From assembly GCF_002028455.1 (NCBI RefSeq), contig NZ_MWUM01000029.1:1-64000 (forward strand): a stretch of 64,000 bases of DNA, given 5' to 3'. Shown one piece after another: positions 1-7,139 of the stretch. The notes below the pieces were generated by a model. It saw only the letters and a program-made list of their open reading frames with translations, had not been told where the DNA came from and did not search any database. A program made the translations under genes and the position numbers. The stretch's first letter is position 1, and each line of letters starts with the position of its first letter. Source of the stretch: Zoogloea sp. LCSB751. GTDB taxonomy: Bacteria > Pseudomonadota > Gammaproteobacteria > Burkholderiales > Rhodocyclaceae.

Positions 1-102
1 AATACCCACACCTCCCGCCGCCTCCAAGCGCCCCGCGAACACCTCGGTGTATTGATCCAGTAAATCCCTGCTCAGGTGTTAGCCTTGAAAGGAACGACAC
101 AT

Positions 103-351
103 GAGTACGGCGATGGAAACGTCCCCATCGACAACAACTGGATCGAGAACCAGATCCGGCCGATTGCCATCGGCCGCAAGAACTGGCTCTTTGCCGGCTC
201 GCTGCGCGCCTCAACGGGCACGAACCGTGCGCTTATCTGAAGAACATCCTCACCCGCCTGCCGACTCCGCCGCAGAGTCGGATCGGGGACCTGTTGCCGC
301 ATCGGGGCGGCTGGAGTCACCCTGAGGCTCGGTCAAGAGGGGATTACCGGG
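103..351 (+). pseudogene. IS66-family transposase (TnpC) C-terminal remnant
   Basis: Reading from 103 the frame gives PIDNNWIENQIRPIAIGRKN followed by WLFAGSLRA, which is the conserved IS66 TnpC C-terminal core (DNN..E..IRPIAIGRKNWLFAGS). After position about 212 the similarity continues in another frame with RLNGHEPCAYLKNILTRLP and then a GDLLPH motif, the usual IS66 end. The stretch normally found between them (GQRAAAIMSLIQSA-like) is missing, so an internal deletion has also shifted the frame. No start, no catalytic upstream domain and no intact terminal repeats are visible. This is a decayed fragment, not a functional transposase. Confidence 0.8.
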
Positions 352-541
352 GGCTTACCTTGAAGTCTTCCAACAGCAGCCTGGCCTTGGTTTGACGCAG
401 CGCCTTGTGGGGGGCTGCGTCCAGTTCGCGCATCGTTTGCTTGATGGCGTAGAGACCGGTGATCCGCTCTAGCGCATCTCCGGCTATCAGGCTCTGCCCG
501 TGTTCCTTCAACTCGAAGAACTTGCGCCGGGCGGGCCATGC
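344..541 (-). pseudogene. IS66-family transposase internal fragment, inverted
   Basis: On the minus strand the frame from 541 down to a stop at 344-346 reads AWPARRKFFELKEHGQSL, then ALERITGLYAIKQTMRELD. This matches the IS66 TnpC segment WAHARRKFFDL...AL..I..LY.IE that lies upstream of the C-terminal core. It faces the other IS66 remnant tail to tail, so at least one inversion or a second insertion is needed to explain the arrangement. It has no start codon of its own and covers only about 65 codons of a protein that is normally around 500 residues. Confidence 0.75.
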
Positions 542-561
542 AACCCGCCTCGCTCAGGACA

Positions 562-830
562 GACAACGCCTATGACACTGATGCGATCCTCAGGCATCTC
601 GCCGAGCAAGGCATCTAGCCGTCATCCCGCCGCCCAGCCATCGCCGTGTCCAGCGCCAGTTCGATCGTCATCAATACAAGAATCGTAACTTGATCGAGTG
701 CTTTTTCCGCCGCATCAAGCAATTCCGCCGCGTCGTCACGCGCTGCGACAAACTCGCCGACGCTTCGCCTCTTTCGTTGTCATCACCGCTGCCGTCATAT
801 GGCTGACATACTTGTCAATAGACTCTAGCT
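562..830 (+). pseudogene. IS5/IS427-type transposase C-terminal remnant with frameshifts
   Basis: The reading from 562 gives DNAYDTDAILRHLAEQGI, followed by a TAG. Similarity resumes one frame over with RRVQRQFDRHQYKNRNLIEC and FFRRIKQFRRVVTRCDKLA, and then in a third frame with RRFASFVVITAAVIWL. This is the C-terminal half of an IS5/IS427-type DDE transposase, including the final conserved Y..R..IE..F...K..RR..TRYDK region that carries the last acidic residue. At least two frameshifts and one stop make it non-functional. It abuts the IS66 debris, so the segment has taken several insertions. Confidence 0.8.
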
Positions 831-1317
831 GGGGACACTTTCATGCCGCTCCCGCCGTTGCGCTGATTGACGCTCGCTTCAGGCTTTATCTCACCCTCGG
901 CATCACCTCTTCAACCGCGCTGGCTGTCATCGGCTCCGGCACCACCTGATCTATAGCCACTGCTGCGCGCCTTCTGGTAGCGCCGCCGCGGATGAGGTGA
1001 TCGTTGCTGCGACGCCGGCCTAACTAAGTGTGCCTTACAATGTCGGGGCGTGTTGATCGTCCTCAGCGCGGAGAGCGAACCCTTGTTGATCATCTGTGAT
1101 GCAGGAGCAATTGCGGATCTTGTCGGGCATCGCATGCCATGGTGCCGGATGACTTCGAGCGCATGCCGGGCCTGTGGGGGCGGTTTAAATCGCTGTGATT
1201 ATGCCGAGGGCGTGGCAGCATTCCATGAAAGGCGGAAGCCGGTTTTCACGGGTGAGTCAGCAGCTTGCCCGATTGCGCGGTGTGTGCCGCGAGGTGTCAG
1301 TGCTCGAGGATCGACAA
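831..1317. other. Gene-poor stretch between IS debris and the PilZ gene
   Basis: Open frames exist here on both strands, but none has a convincing ribosome-binding site, recognisable family motif or extended coding character. The left part directly follows the IS5-type remnant and may be further decayed mobile DNA. I see no tRNA, terminator or repeat array in it. Confidence 0.5.
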
Positions 1318-1713
1318 ATGCAGAGCGAACAACGCAGGAAATTCAGCCGGGTTCAGTTTCAGGAAGGGGCAATGCTGCAACTGGCCGGCCATGGGCTGGC
1401 GTGTGAAGTGCGCGACCTGTCACTGAAAGGTGCTTTGTTGACCTGCCCCGCGGTTGATGATGCATCCAGCTCGGCCAGACGGGGAGAGGCCTGCGAGCTA
1501 CGCTTGGTGCTGTCGGGCGAAGGAGATGTGGCCGTGTCGATGAGTGGGGAGATTGCCCATGTGGAGGCCAGCAACGGTCGACTTCACATTGGGATGCGTT
1601 GTCGGGAAATTGATCTGGACAGCATTACCCATTTGCGCCGGTTGGTAGAGCTTAATCTAGGGGATGCGGGAATTCTGGATCGCGAGATGGCCGCATTGAC
1701 GAGTAATGACTGA
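1318..1713 (+). CDS. PilZ domain protein
   Basis: A 131-residue cytosolic protein made of a single PilZ domain, the receptor domain for cyclic di-GMP. It begins MQSEQRRKFSRVQF. The RRKFSR stretch at residues 5-10 matches the RxxxR signature of c-di-GMP-binding PilZ domains, and the second half-motif (D/N)xSxxG appears as DLSLKGALL near residue 40. The ATG at 1318 is preferred over in-frame starts further upstream because AGGA lies 8 bases before it and the upstream residues do not look PilZ-like. A strong terminator follows 8 bases after the stop, so it is probably monocistronic. In this group such proteins often act on type IV pili or flagella, but the specific output cannot be read from the sequence. 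Confidence 0.85.
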   Translation: MQSEQRRKFSRVQFQEGAMLQLAGHGLACEVRDLSLKGALLTCPAVDDASSSARRGEACELRLVLSGEGDVAVSMSGEIAHVEASNGRLHIGMRCREIDLDSITHLRRLVELNLGDAGILDREMAALTSND

Positions 1714-1720
1714 CGTAATC

Positions 1721-1755
1721 GGCGGTAGGCAAGAGGTACGCCTACCGCCGTTTTT
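1721..1755 (+). terminator. Rho-independent terminator after the PilZ gene
   Basis: A perfect 10-bp stem (GGCGGTAGGC at 1721-1730 pairing with 1740-1749) with a 9-base loop is followed by a run of five T. It ends the PilZ transcript. Confidence 0.9.
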
Positions 1756-1784
1756 CCGACTGTGCAGCGGCACTGCTTCTGGGC

Positions 1785-1991
1785 TTAGCGCTTGATCTGG
1801 TGACCGATGACGCCGCCCACGGCTGCACCACCAACTGTGCCACTCGTGCTACCACCGGTCAGAACCGACCCGGCGACGCCACCGATCGCTGCGCCGATCG
1901 CCGTGTTCTTGTCCCGGGCGCTCATGTTTGAGCAGCCCGTGAAAGTACTCATTGCCAACACGAGCACCAGGGTTCTCGTCATCGTCTTCAT
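1785..1991 (-). CDS. Glycine-zipper lipoprotein, OsmB-like
   Basis: A 68-residue lipoprotein. The N-terminus MKTMTRTLVLVLAMSTFTGC is a signal peptide with lipobox TFTGC, so Cys20 should be the lipidated residue. The mature part is a glycine zipper (IGAAIGGVAGSVL, GTVGGAAVGGVIG) as in OsmB, SlyB and related outer-membrane lipoproteins. The length matches OsmB (about 70 residues). These proteins are often induced by osmotic or envelope stress. The gene stands alone and runs toward the PilZ gene, with the PilZ terminator lying between the two 3' ends. Confidence 0.85.
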   Translation of the reverse strand: MKTMTRTLVLVLAMSTFTGCSNMSARDKNTAIGAAIGGVAGSVLTGGSTSGTVGGAAVGGVIGHQIKR

Positions 1992-2130
1992 GCTGTTCTC
2001 CAGTTACTCTCTGTTGTCGGTTAGGGCCGACGGCTTGTTTTTCAACTGTAGAAGACGGACCGGCGGGCGGGTGTAACGAGTCGTATGGATTTGTAAGCGG
2101 TGCATCTGCCGCGCAGCGGATTGCGTGGAC

Positions 2131-2277
2131 TCAGAGTACGAGGCCGGCGAACACTTCCTTGAAATAGGCGTCGTCGTCGGTCGTACCTTGGCTTCCGCCA
2201 GAAGCCTGTTGACGTTCGGCTGCAACCCGCTGGTCCAGTTGCTTGGCAAGGAGATCACGCAGTTCGATGAAACTCAT
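2131..2277 (-). CDS. Small hypothetical protein (48 aa)
   Basis: The frame from the ATG at 2277 encodes MSFIELRDLLAKQLDQRVAA and ends DDDAYFKEVFAGLVL, 48 residues, charged and probably helical. The start is preceded by AAAAGGA about 8 bases upstream. An in-frame upstream extension (to 2403) is rich in Pro and Arg and looks non-coding. It is divergent from the LysR gene across a 174-base gap, so it could be a LysR target, but that is inference. I recognise no family. Confidence 0.5.
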   Translation of the reverse strand: MSFIELRDLLAKQLDQRVAAERQQASGGSQGTTDDDAYFKEVFAGLVL

Positions 2278-2387
2278 GGAGTAGTCCTTTTCATATGAGG
2301 GTTGGCGCGGCCTGCCGCCTGGCGAGGGAGGGGAGGAAGGCGGGCAGCAGGCTATTTGAGCGCGCCGTACATTCAATATATTTCTTA

Positions 2388-2402
2388 TGCTGCGGTGCAG
2401 CA
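2388..2402. promoter_or_regulatory. Inverted repeat in the divergent LysR promoter region
   Basis: TGCTGC-GGT-GCAGCA forms a 6-bp inverted repeat 50 bases upstream of the LysR start, in AT-richer DNA than its surroundings. LysR regulators commonly bind interrupted dyads in the divergent promoter they share with a target. Binding here is inferred, not shown. Confidence 0.35.
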
Positions 2403-2451
2403 AACGAGTATTTGTAATGCTACGATTAAGATTTGCTTATTCGTCTGTGTG

Positions 2452-3396
2452 ATGAGCTATCGTTTGCCACCTCTCCCGGCGCTGCGTGCATTCGAATCGG
2501 CGGCCCGCCACCTGAGCTTCAAACGCGCGGCGGCCGAACTCTTTGTGACGCCTGCTGCAATCAGCCAGCAGATCAAGGCCCTGGAAACCTATCTCGATAC
2601 TTCCTTGTTCCGGCGCCTGCCCCGTGCGCTGGAGCTGACGGACGCGGGTATGGCGATGCTGCCCAAGGTCAGCGAGGGGCTCGCCAGTCTTGTGGCTGCC
2701 GTGGAGACGACGCGCCGTGGGGGGCCGAAAGCCCTGATCGTGCATGTGCCCCCTTTTTTTGCGCTACGCTGGCTTGTGCCACGCCTGCCACGCTTTGCAG
2801 ACGTGCACCCGGAGATCGAATTGCGTCTGGCGAGCAGCGTGGCCAGCATCGACGGGATGGGGGAGCCTGCTGACGCGCAGGCCGATCTGCACGGGGATGT
2901 GACTGATGTAATGGTGCGCTTCGGGGTAGGACATTACGCGGGCTATCAGTGCGACCAGATTCTCGTGCCGGATTACATGCTGGTCTGCAGCCCGGATCTG
3001 ATTGCCCGCACGGGGCCGCTGCGCACACCGGCGGATGTGTGTCGCCAGGTGCTGATCCATGACGAGTCCTTGCCTGACGAGGGAGGACGGCCGAGCTGGG
3101 CGGAGTGGTTCCGGCTGGCGGGGTTGCCTGGAGTCGATGTCAGCCGGGGGCCCCGTTTTTCAAGTACGGCGCTGGTTCTTGAGGCAGTTCTGGGTGGGCA
3201 GGGGGTGGCCTTGATCCTGCGTCCACTCGTCGAGGCTGAGGTGGCTGCCCGCCGTCTGGTCCTGCCTTTTGATGTATCGCTGCCTTCCTGCCATGCTTAT
3301 CATTTGGTGATCTCCGAAGCTGTCAGCGAACGTCCGGAGGTGCAGGCCTTCCGCAGCTGGATGCTGACGGAGGCGCTCAGGCCTAGAGGCATGTGA
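2452..3396 (+). CDS. LysR-family transcriptional regulator, GcvA-like
   Basis: A 314-residue DNA-binding regulator. Residues 1-65 form the winged helix-turn-helix: PPLPALRAFESAARHLSFKR, AAAELFVTPAAISQQIKALE, then FRRLPRALELTDAG. This wording (LPALRAFE.AARHLSF..AA.EL.VTPAAIS.QIK.LE) is typical of the GcvA subgroup. Residues from about 90 form the LysR substrate-binding domain, with the GVG and VLGGQGVAL elements. The ATG at 2452 is chosen because it places the HTH at the usual distance from the N-terminus; the in-frame extension upstream is not conserved-looking. The effector and targets are unknown. The only nearby divergent gene is the 48-residue hypothetical. Confidence 0.85.
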   Translation: MSYRLPPLPALRAFESAARHLSFKRAAAELFVTPAAISQQIKALETYLDTSLFRRLPRALELTDAGMAMLPKVSEGLASLVAAVETTRRGGPKALIVHVPPFFALRWLVPRLPRFADVHPEIELRLASSVASIDGMGEPADAQADLHGDVTDVMVRFGVGHYAGYQCDQILVPDYMLVCSPDLIARTGPLRTPADVCRQVLIHDESLPDEGGRPSWAEWFRLAGLPGVDVSRGPRFSSTALVLEAVLGGQGVALILRPLVEAEVAARRLVLPFDVSLPSCHAYHLVISEAVSERPEVQAFRSWMLTEALRPRGM

Positions 3397-3405
3397 CGAC
3401 GTGCC

Positions 3406-3434
3406 CTTATCGCCAAATTTTCGGGTGATATAAT
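3406..3434 (+). promoter_or_regulatory. Candidate sigma70 promoter for hemA
   Basis: A perfect TATAAT at 3429-3434 lies 38 bases before the hemA start. The -35 position at 17-bp spacing (CTTATC) is a poor match. The gap between the LysR stop and hemA is short, and this is the only good -10 in it. Confidence 0.5.
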
Positions 3435-3472
3435 CTTTCTTTGCAGAATTCCGCCACTGCCTGGCTTTTCCC

Positions 3473-4726
3473 GTGCAGCTTTTTGCCCTCGGCCTGAATC
3501 ACCATACCGCGCCCCTGTCGATTCGTGAGCAGGTGGCGTTTCGTCCTGAGCGTCTGGTTCAGGCGCTGGCTGATCTGGTGCAGGCCAAGCCGGTGAAGGA
3601 AGCGGCGATCCTGTCCACCTGCAATCGCACCGAGCTGTATTTTGCGACCCAGCAGCCCCAGTATGCGGCGGACTGGTTTGCCGAATACCACCGGGTCGCA
3701 CTGAAGGACATTTCTCCTTACCTTTATACCTTTCCCCAGCGGGACGCGATTCGGCACGTCTTTCGGGTGGCGAGCGGGCTCGATTCGATGGTCATCGGCG
3801 AACCGCAGATCCTCGGTCAGATGAAGGACGCGGTGCGCCAGGCGGAGGAGGCGGGAACGCTTGGTGCGACGATGCACAAGCTCTTCCAGCGCACCTTCTC
3901 GGTCGCAAAGGAAGTCCGTTCGACGACGGCGATCGGTGCCAACATCGTGTCGATGGCGGCAGCGGCGGTTCATCTGTCTGAGCGGATCTTCGAGCGGGTC
4001 GGCGACCAGAAGGTATTGTTCGTCGGTGCTGGCGAAATGATCGAGCTGTGTGCGGCCCACTTTGGCGGGGCCAAGCCGCGCCGCCTGACCATCGCCAACC
4101 GCACCCAGTCGCGGGCTGAAGACCTGGCGGCCCGTTTCGGTGGCGACGTGATTCGCCTCGATCAGGTCGGCGAGGCCCTGGCTGGCTACGACATCGTGGT
4201 GTCCTGCACGGGCAGTCCGTTGCCCATCATTGGTCTTGGCATGGTCGAGCGGGCCCTCAAGGTGCGTCGTCATCGTCCCATGGTGATGGTGGACCTCGCT
4301 GTTCCTCGGGATATCGAGGCTGAGGTGGTTGGGCTCGACGATGTTTTCCTCTACACCGTAGACGACCTGGCCCAGGTGGTGGATTCCGGTCTTGAGTCCC
4401 GTCAGGCTGCGGTGGTCGAAGCCGAGACCATCATCGACGAGCGAGTCGACGGCTTCCTGCATTGGCTCGATAGCCGTGATACGGTGCCGACCATCCGGGC
4501 CCTGCGCTCCCATGCCGACGAGTTGCGTCGCGCCGAGCTTGAGCGGGCCATGCGCCTGCTGTCCCGCGGCGACGATCCGCAAAAGGTGCTCGAGGTCCTC
4601 AGCCACGGCCTGACCAACAAGTTCATGCATGCCCCGACGCGTTTCCTGAATGACGCCGAGGGCGATCAGCGGGGCGACAGCGCCGAGCTGGTCCAGCGTA
4701 TCTTCAATCTTCACACAGACCACTAG
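3473..4726 (+). CDS. hemA: Glutamyl-tRNA reductase
   Basis: NADPH-dependent reduction of glutamyl-tRNA(Glu) to glutamate-1-semialdehyde, the first committed step of C5-pathway tetrapyrrole synthesis; HemL (45931-47217) takes the product. The 417-residue length is normal. Residues 1-20 read MQLFALGLNHHTAPLSIREQ. The catalytic cysteine is Cys50 in ILSTCNRTELY, GLDSMVIGEPQILGQ follows near residue 105, and the NADPH-binding loop is VLFVGAGEM near residue 185. The start is GTG, fixed by the MxLxxxGLNHxTAP N-terminus. The next gene is prfA, 41 bases downstream, an arrangement conserved in many gamma- and betaproteobacteria. Confidence 0.97.
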   Translation: MQLFALGLNHHTAPLSIREQVAFRPERLVQALADLVQAKPVKEAAILSTCNRTELYFATQQPQYAADWFAEYHRVALKDISPYLYTFPQRDAIRHVFRVASGLDSMVIGEPQILGQMKDAVRQAEEAGTLGATMHKLFQRTFSVAKEVRSTTAIGANIVSMAAAAVHLSERIFERVGDQKVLFVGAGEMIELCAAHFGGAKPRRLTIANRTQSRAEDLAARFGGDVIRLDQVGEALAGYDIVVSCTGSPLPIIGLGMVERALKVRRHRPMVMVDLAVPRDIEAEVVGLDDVFLYTVDDLAQVVDSGLESRQAAVVEAETIIDERVDGFLHWLDSRDTVPTIRALRSHADELRRAELERAMRLLSRGDDPQKVLEVLSHGLTNKFMHAPTRFLNDAEGDQRGDSAELVQRIFNLHTDH

Positions 4727-4767
4727 CCCTTTCGGGGCGGTCGTCTTCGCCTGCAGCTGCAGGCCCC

Positions 4768-5859
4768 ATGCCAATGAAACAGCGTATCCGCGACAAGCTG
4801 GACAATCTCGCCGACCGCCTGCAGGAGCTCGATCGCCTGCTCGCCAGCAGCGAGGCGGCCAGCGACATGGACAACTACCGCAAGCTCACGCGCGAGCATG
4901 CCGAAATCTCGCCGGTGGTCGCCCTCTACCAGGAGTTTTGTCAGGCGCTCGAAGACGAAGCCACCGCCAGGGACATGCTGGCCGACCCGGAGATGAAGGA
5001 GTTGGCCGTTGCCGAGTTGGAGACCGCCCAGGCCACCCAGGCACGCATCGACGACGAGCTGCAGACGGCGCTGCTGCCCCGCGACCCCAACGACGACCGT
5101 AACCTGTTCCTGGAAATCCGCGCCGGCACCGGTGGCGATGAGGCCGCCCTGTTTGCTGGTGACCTGCTGCGCATGTACACCCGTTACGCGGAGCGCCAGG
5201 GCTGGCGCGTCGAGATCATTTCGGCCAGCGACTCCGAGTTGGGTGGCTACAAGGAAGTCATCGTCCGTGTTGCCGGCGCCGGAGCCTATTCCCGTCTGAA
5301 GTTCGAATCCGGCGGTCACCGTGTGCAGCGGGTGCCGGCCACCGAGACCCAGGGACGCATCCACACCTCCGCATGTACCGTGGCCGTGATGCCCGAAGCC
5401 GATGAAGTCGGCGACGTGGAGCTCAACCCGGCCGATCTGCGCATCGATACCTTCCGGGCCTCCGGTGCCGGCGGTCAGCACATCAACAAGACCGATTCGG
5501 CGGTGCGCATCACCCATATTCCTACCGGCATCGTGGCGGAATGCCAGGACGGGCGTTCCCAGCATCAGAACAAGGCTTCCGCGCTGCGCGTGCTGGCAGC
5601 ACGGATCAAGGACATCCAGGTGCGCGAGCAGCAGGCCCGTGAGGCCGCGACGCGCAAGAGCCTGGTCGGTAGCGGCGATCGTTCCGAGCGCATCCGCACC
5701 TACAACTTCCCGCAGGGGCGCCTGACCGACCACCGCATCAACCTGACCCTCTACAAGCTCGATGCGGTGATGCAGGGCGAACTGGACGAAGTCATCGCGG
5801 CGCTGACCGCCGAGCACCAGGCGGAACTCCTGGCGGCACTGGCCGACGAGAATGCCTGA
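4768..5859 (+). CDS. prfA: Peptide chain release factor 1
   Basis: Recognises UAA and UAG stop codons and triggers peptidyl-tRNA hydrolysis on the ribosome. The protein is 363 residues. The GGQ catalytic motif sits at residues 235-237 in SGAGGQHINKTDSAVR, and the stop-codon recognition tripeptide region is PATETQGRIHTS upstream of it. The PAT form marks RF1 rather than RF2. The ATG at 4768 gives MPMKQRIRDKLDNL; the next Met is two codons on and cannot be excluded. The last 8 bases overlap prmC, whose product methylates the GGQ glutamine of this protein. Confidence 0.97.
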   Translation: MPMKQRIRDKLDNLADRLQELDRLLASSEAASDMDNYRKLTREHAEISPVVALYQEFCQALEDEATARDMLADPEMKELAVAELETAQATQARIDDELQTALLPRDPNDDRNLFLEIRAGTGGDEAALFAGDLLRMYTRYAERQGWRVEIISASDSELGGYKEVIVRVAGAGAYSRLKFESGGHRVQRVPATETQGRIHTSACTVAVMPEADEVGDVELNPADLRIDTFRASGAGGQHINKTDSAVRITHIPTGIVAECQDGRSQHQNKASALRVLAARIKDIQVREQQAREAATRKSLVGSGDRSERIRTYNFPQGRLTDHRINLTLYKLDAVMQGELDEVIAALTAEHQAELLAALADENA

Positions 5860-6682
5860 GGTGGCGGTGACCATTGGCTCAGCCCTGGCGTTTGCGCGCG
5901 GGCGCATCCCGGCCAGCGAAGCGCGCATGTTCCTGTGCCGTTTGCTCGGCATCGGAGCTGCCCAGGTGGCGGCCTACCCGGAGCGCAATCTGGCGGCCGA
6001 ACAGGCTGCACACTATGCGGCGTGGCTCGAGCGCCGCGCGGCAGGCGAGCCGATGGCCTATATTCTCGGAGAGCGGGAATTCTACGGGCGGTCTTTCCAG
6101 GTGGGCCCGGCGGTGCTGATTCCACGCCCCGAAACCGAACTGATCGTCGATCTGGTTCGCGCCCGGATCCGGGCAGGAAGTGCGCCGCGCATTCTCGACC
6201 TCGGAACCGGCAGCGGTGCGCTGGCTGTGACGCTGGCGCTGGAGATTCCGGATGCGCTGGTGACAGCGGTGGACTTGTCACCAGCCGCACTCGATGTGGC
6301 GCGCGGCAATGCGGCCCGCCTCGGTGCCACGGCGCGCTTCATCGTGAGTGATTGGTTTTCCGCAGTGGACGCGACAGCTTTCGATTTCATTGTCAGCAAT
6401 CCACCGTATATTGCCGACGCGGATCCGCATCTGAAGGAAGGCGACGTGCGTTTCGAGCCCCGCACGGCGCTGGCTTCGGGGCCCGCGGGGCTCGACGATC
6501 TGCGCCGGATTGCCTTGGACGCACTGTCCTTCCTTGTCCCCGGCGGCTGGCTGTTGATGGAGCACGGGTACGATCAGGCAGCAGTGGTCCGTGACTTGCT
6601 TGTTTCCTCCGGCTTCCAGGAGGTGGCGTCGGCGATGGATCTGGCGGGTATCGAAAGAACGAGCTATGGCCGCCGCCCTTGA
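5852..6682 (+). CDS. prmC: Release factor glutamine methyltransferase
   Basis: S-adenosylmethionine-dependent N5-methylation of the GGQ glutamine in RF1 and RF2. The protein is 276 residues. The N-terminal helical domain is followed by a Rossmann methyltransferase domain with ILDLGTGSGALAVTLA (SAM motif I) and the catalytic NPPYI motif beginning at Asn183. The IPRPETELIVD stretch at about residue 92 is typical of PrmC/HemK. The start overlaps the prfA end by 8 bases, so translation is probably coupled. Confidence 0.96.
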   Translation: MPEVAVTIGSALAFARGRIPASEARMFLCRLLGIGAAQVAAYPERNLAAEQAAHYAAWLERRAAGEPMAYILGEREFYGRSFQVGPAVLIPRPETELIVDLVRARIRAGSAPRILDLGTGSGALAVTLALEIPDALVTAVDLSPAALDVARGNAARLGATARFIVSDWFSAVDATAFDFIVSNPPYIADADPHLKEGDVRFEPRTALASGPAGLDDLRRIALDALSFLVPGGWLLMEHGYDQAAVVRDLLVSSGFQEVASAMDLAGIERTSYGRRP

Positions 6683-6749
6683 CGCTTTCCTCCGTCAGGC
6701 CTAGACTTACCCGACTGAATTGCTCAACTATTCTATTTGCGAGACCACG

Positions 6750-7067
6750 ATGGACGTTCAAAAGATCATTCACGAACAAGTCACCACGCACCCGGTCGTG
6801 CTGTACATGAAGGGTACGCCGGCCATGCCGCGCTGTGGCTTCTCCGCTGCCGCCACGCAGATCCTCAAGGTTTCCGGTGTGCAGAACCTGTTCACCGTCG
6901 ACGTGTTGTCCGATGAAGGCATTCGTCAGGGCATCAAGGAATACGCCAACTGGCCGACGATTCCGCAGCTCTACATCAAGGGCGAGTTCGTCGGCGGTTC
7001 GGACATCATGAAGGAAATGTTCGACTCTGGTGAGCTGAAGAAGCTGCTGGACGAAGCACTGGCCTGA
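6750..7067 (+). CDS. grxD: Monothiol glutaredoxin (Grx4 type)
   Basis: A 105-residue monothiol glutaredoxin involved in Fe-S cluster carriage and delivery, usually as a [2Fe-2S]-bridged dimer with glutathione. The active site CGFS begins at Cys29, following KGTPAMPR. The downstream elements WPTIPQLYIKGEFVGGSDI (cis-Pro and glutathione-binding loop) are present. The ATG at 6750 yields MDVQKIIHEQV; longer in-frame starts add an unusual leader and lack a better ribosome site. It is the last gene of the hemA-prfA-prmC-grxD run and is followed by a strong terminator. Confidence 0.96.
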   Translation: MDVQKIIHEQVTTHPVVLYMKGTPAMPRCGFSAAATQILKVSGVQNLFTVDVLSDEGIRQGIKEYANWPTIPQLYIKGEFVGGSDIMKEMFDSGELKKLLDEALA

Positions 7068-7085
7068 ACCCGGCCAGGCTGGAAA

Positions 7086-7116
7086 CAAAGGGGGCGGCCA
7101 CTGGCCGCCCCCTTTG
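7086..7116. terminator. Bidirectional terminator between grxD and the kinase gene
   Basis: A near-perfect 15-bp inverted repeat, CAAAGGGGGCGGCCA at 7086-7100 mirrored at 7102-7116, has A and T runs on its two flanks. It can end both the rightward grxD transcript and the leftward kinase transcript. Confidence 0.85.
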
Positions 7117-7139
7117 TGCTTATGGGTGCCGGTCTGCAC

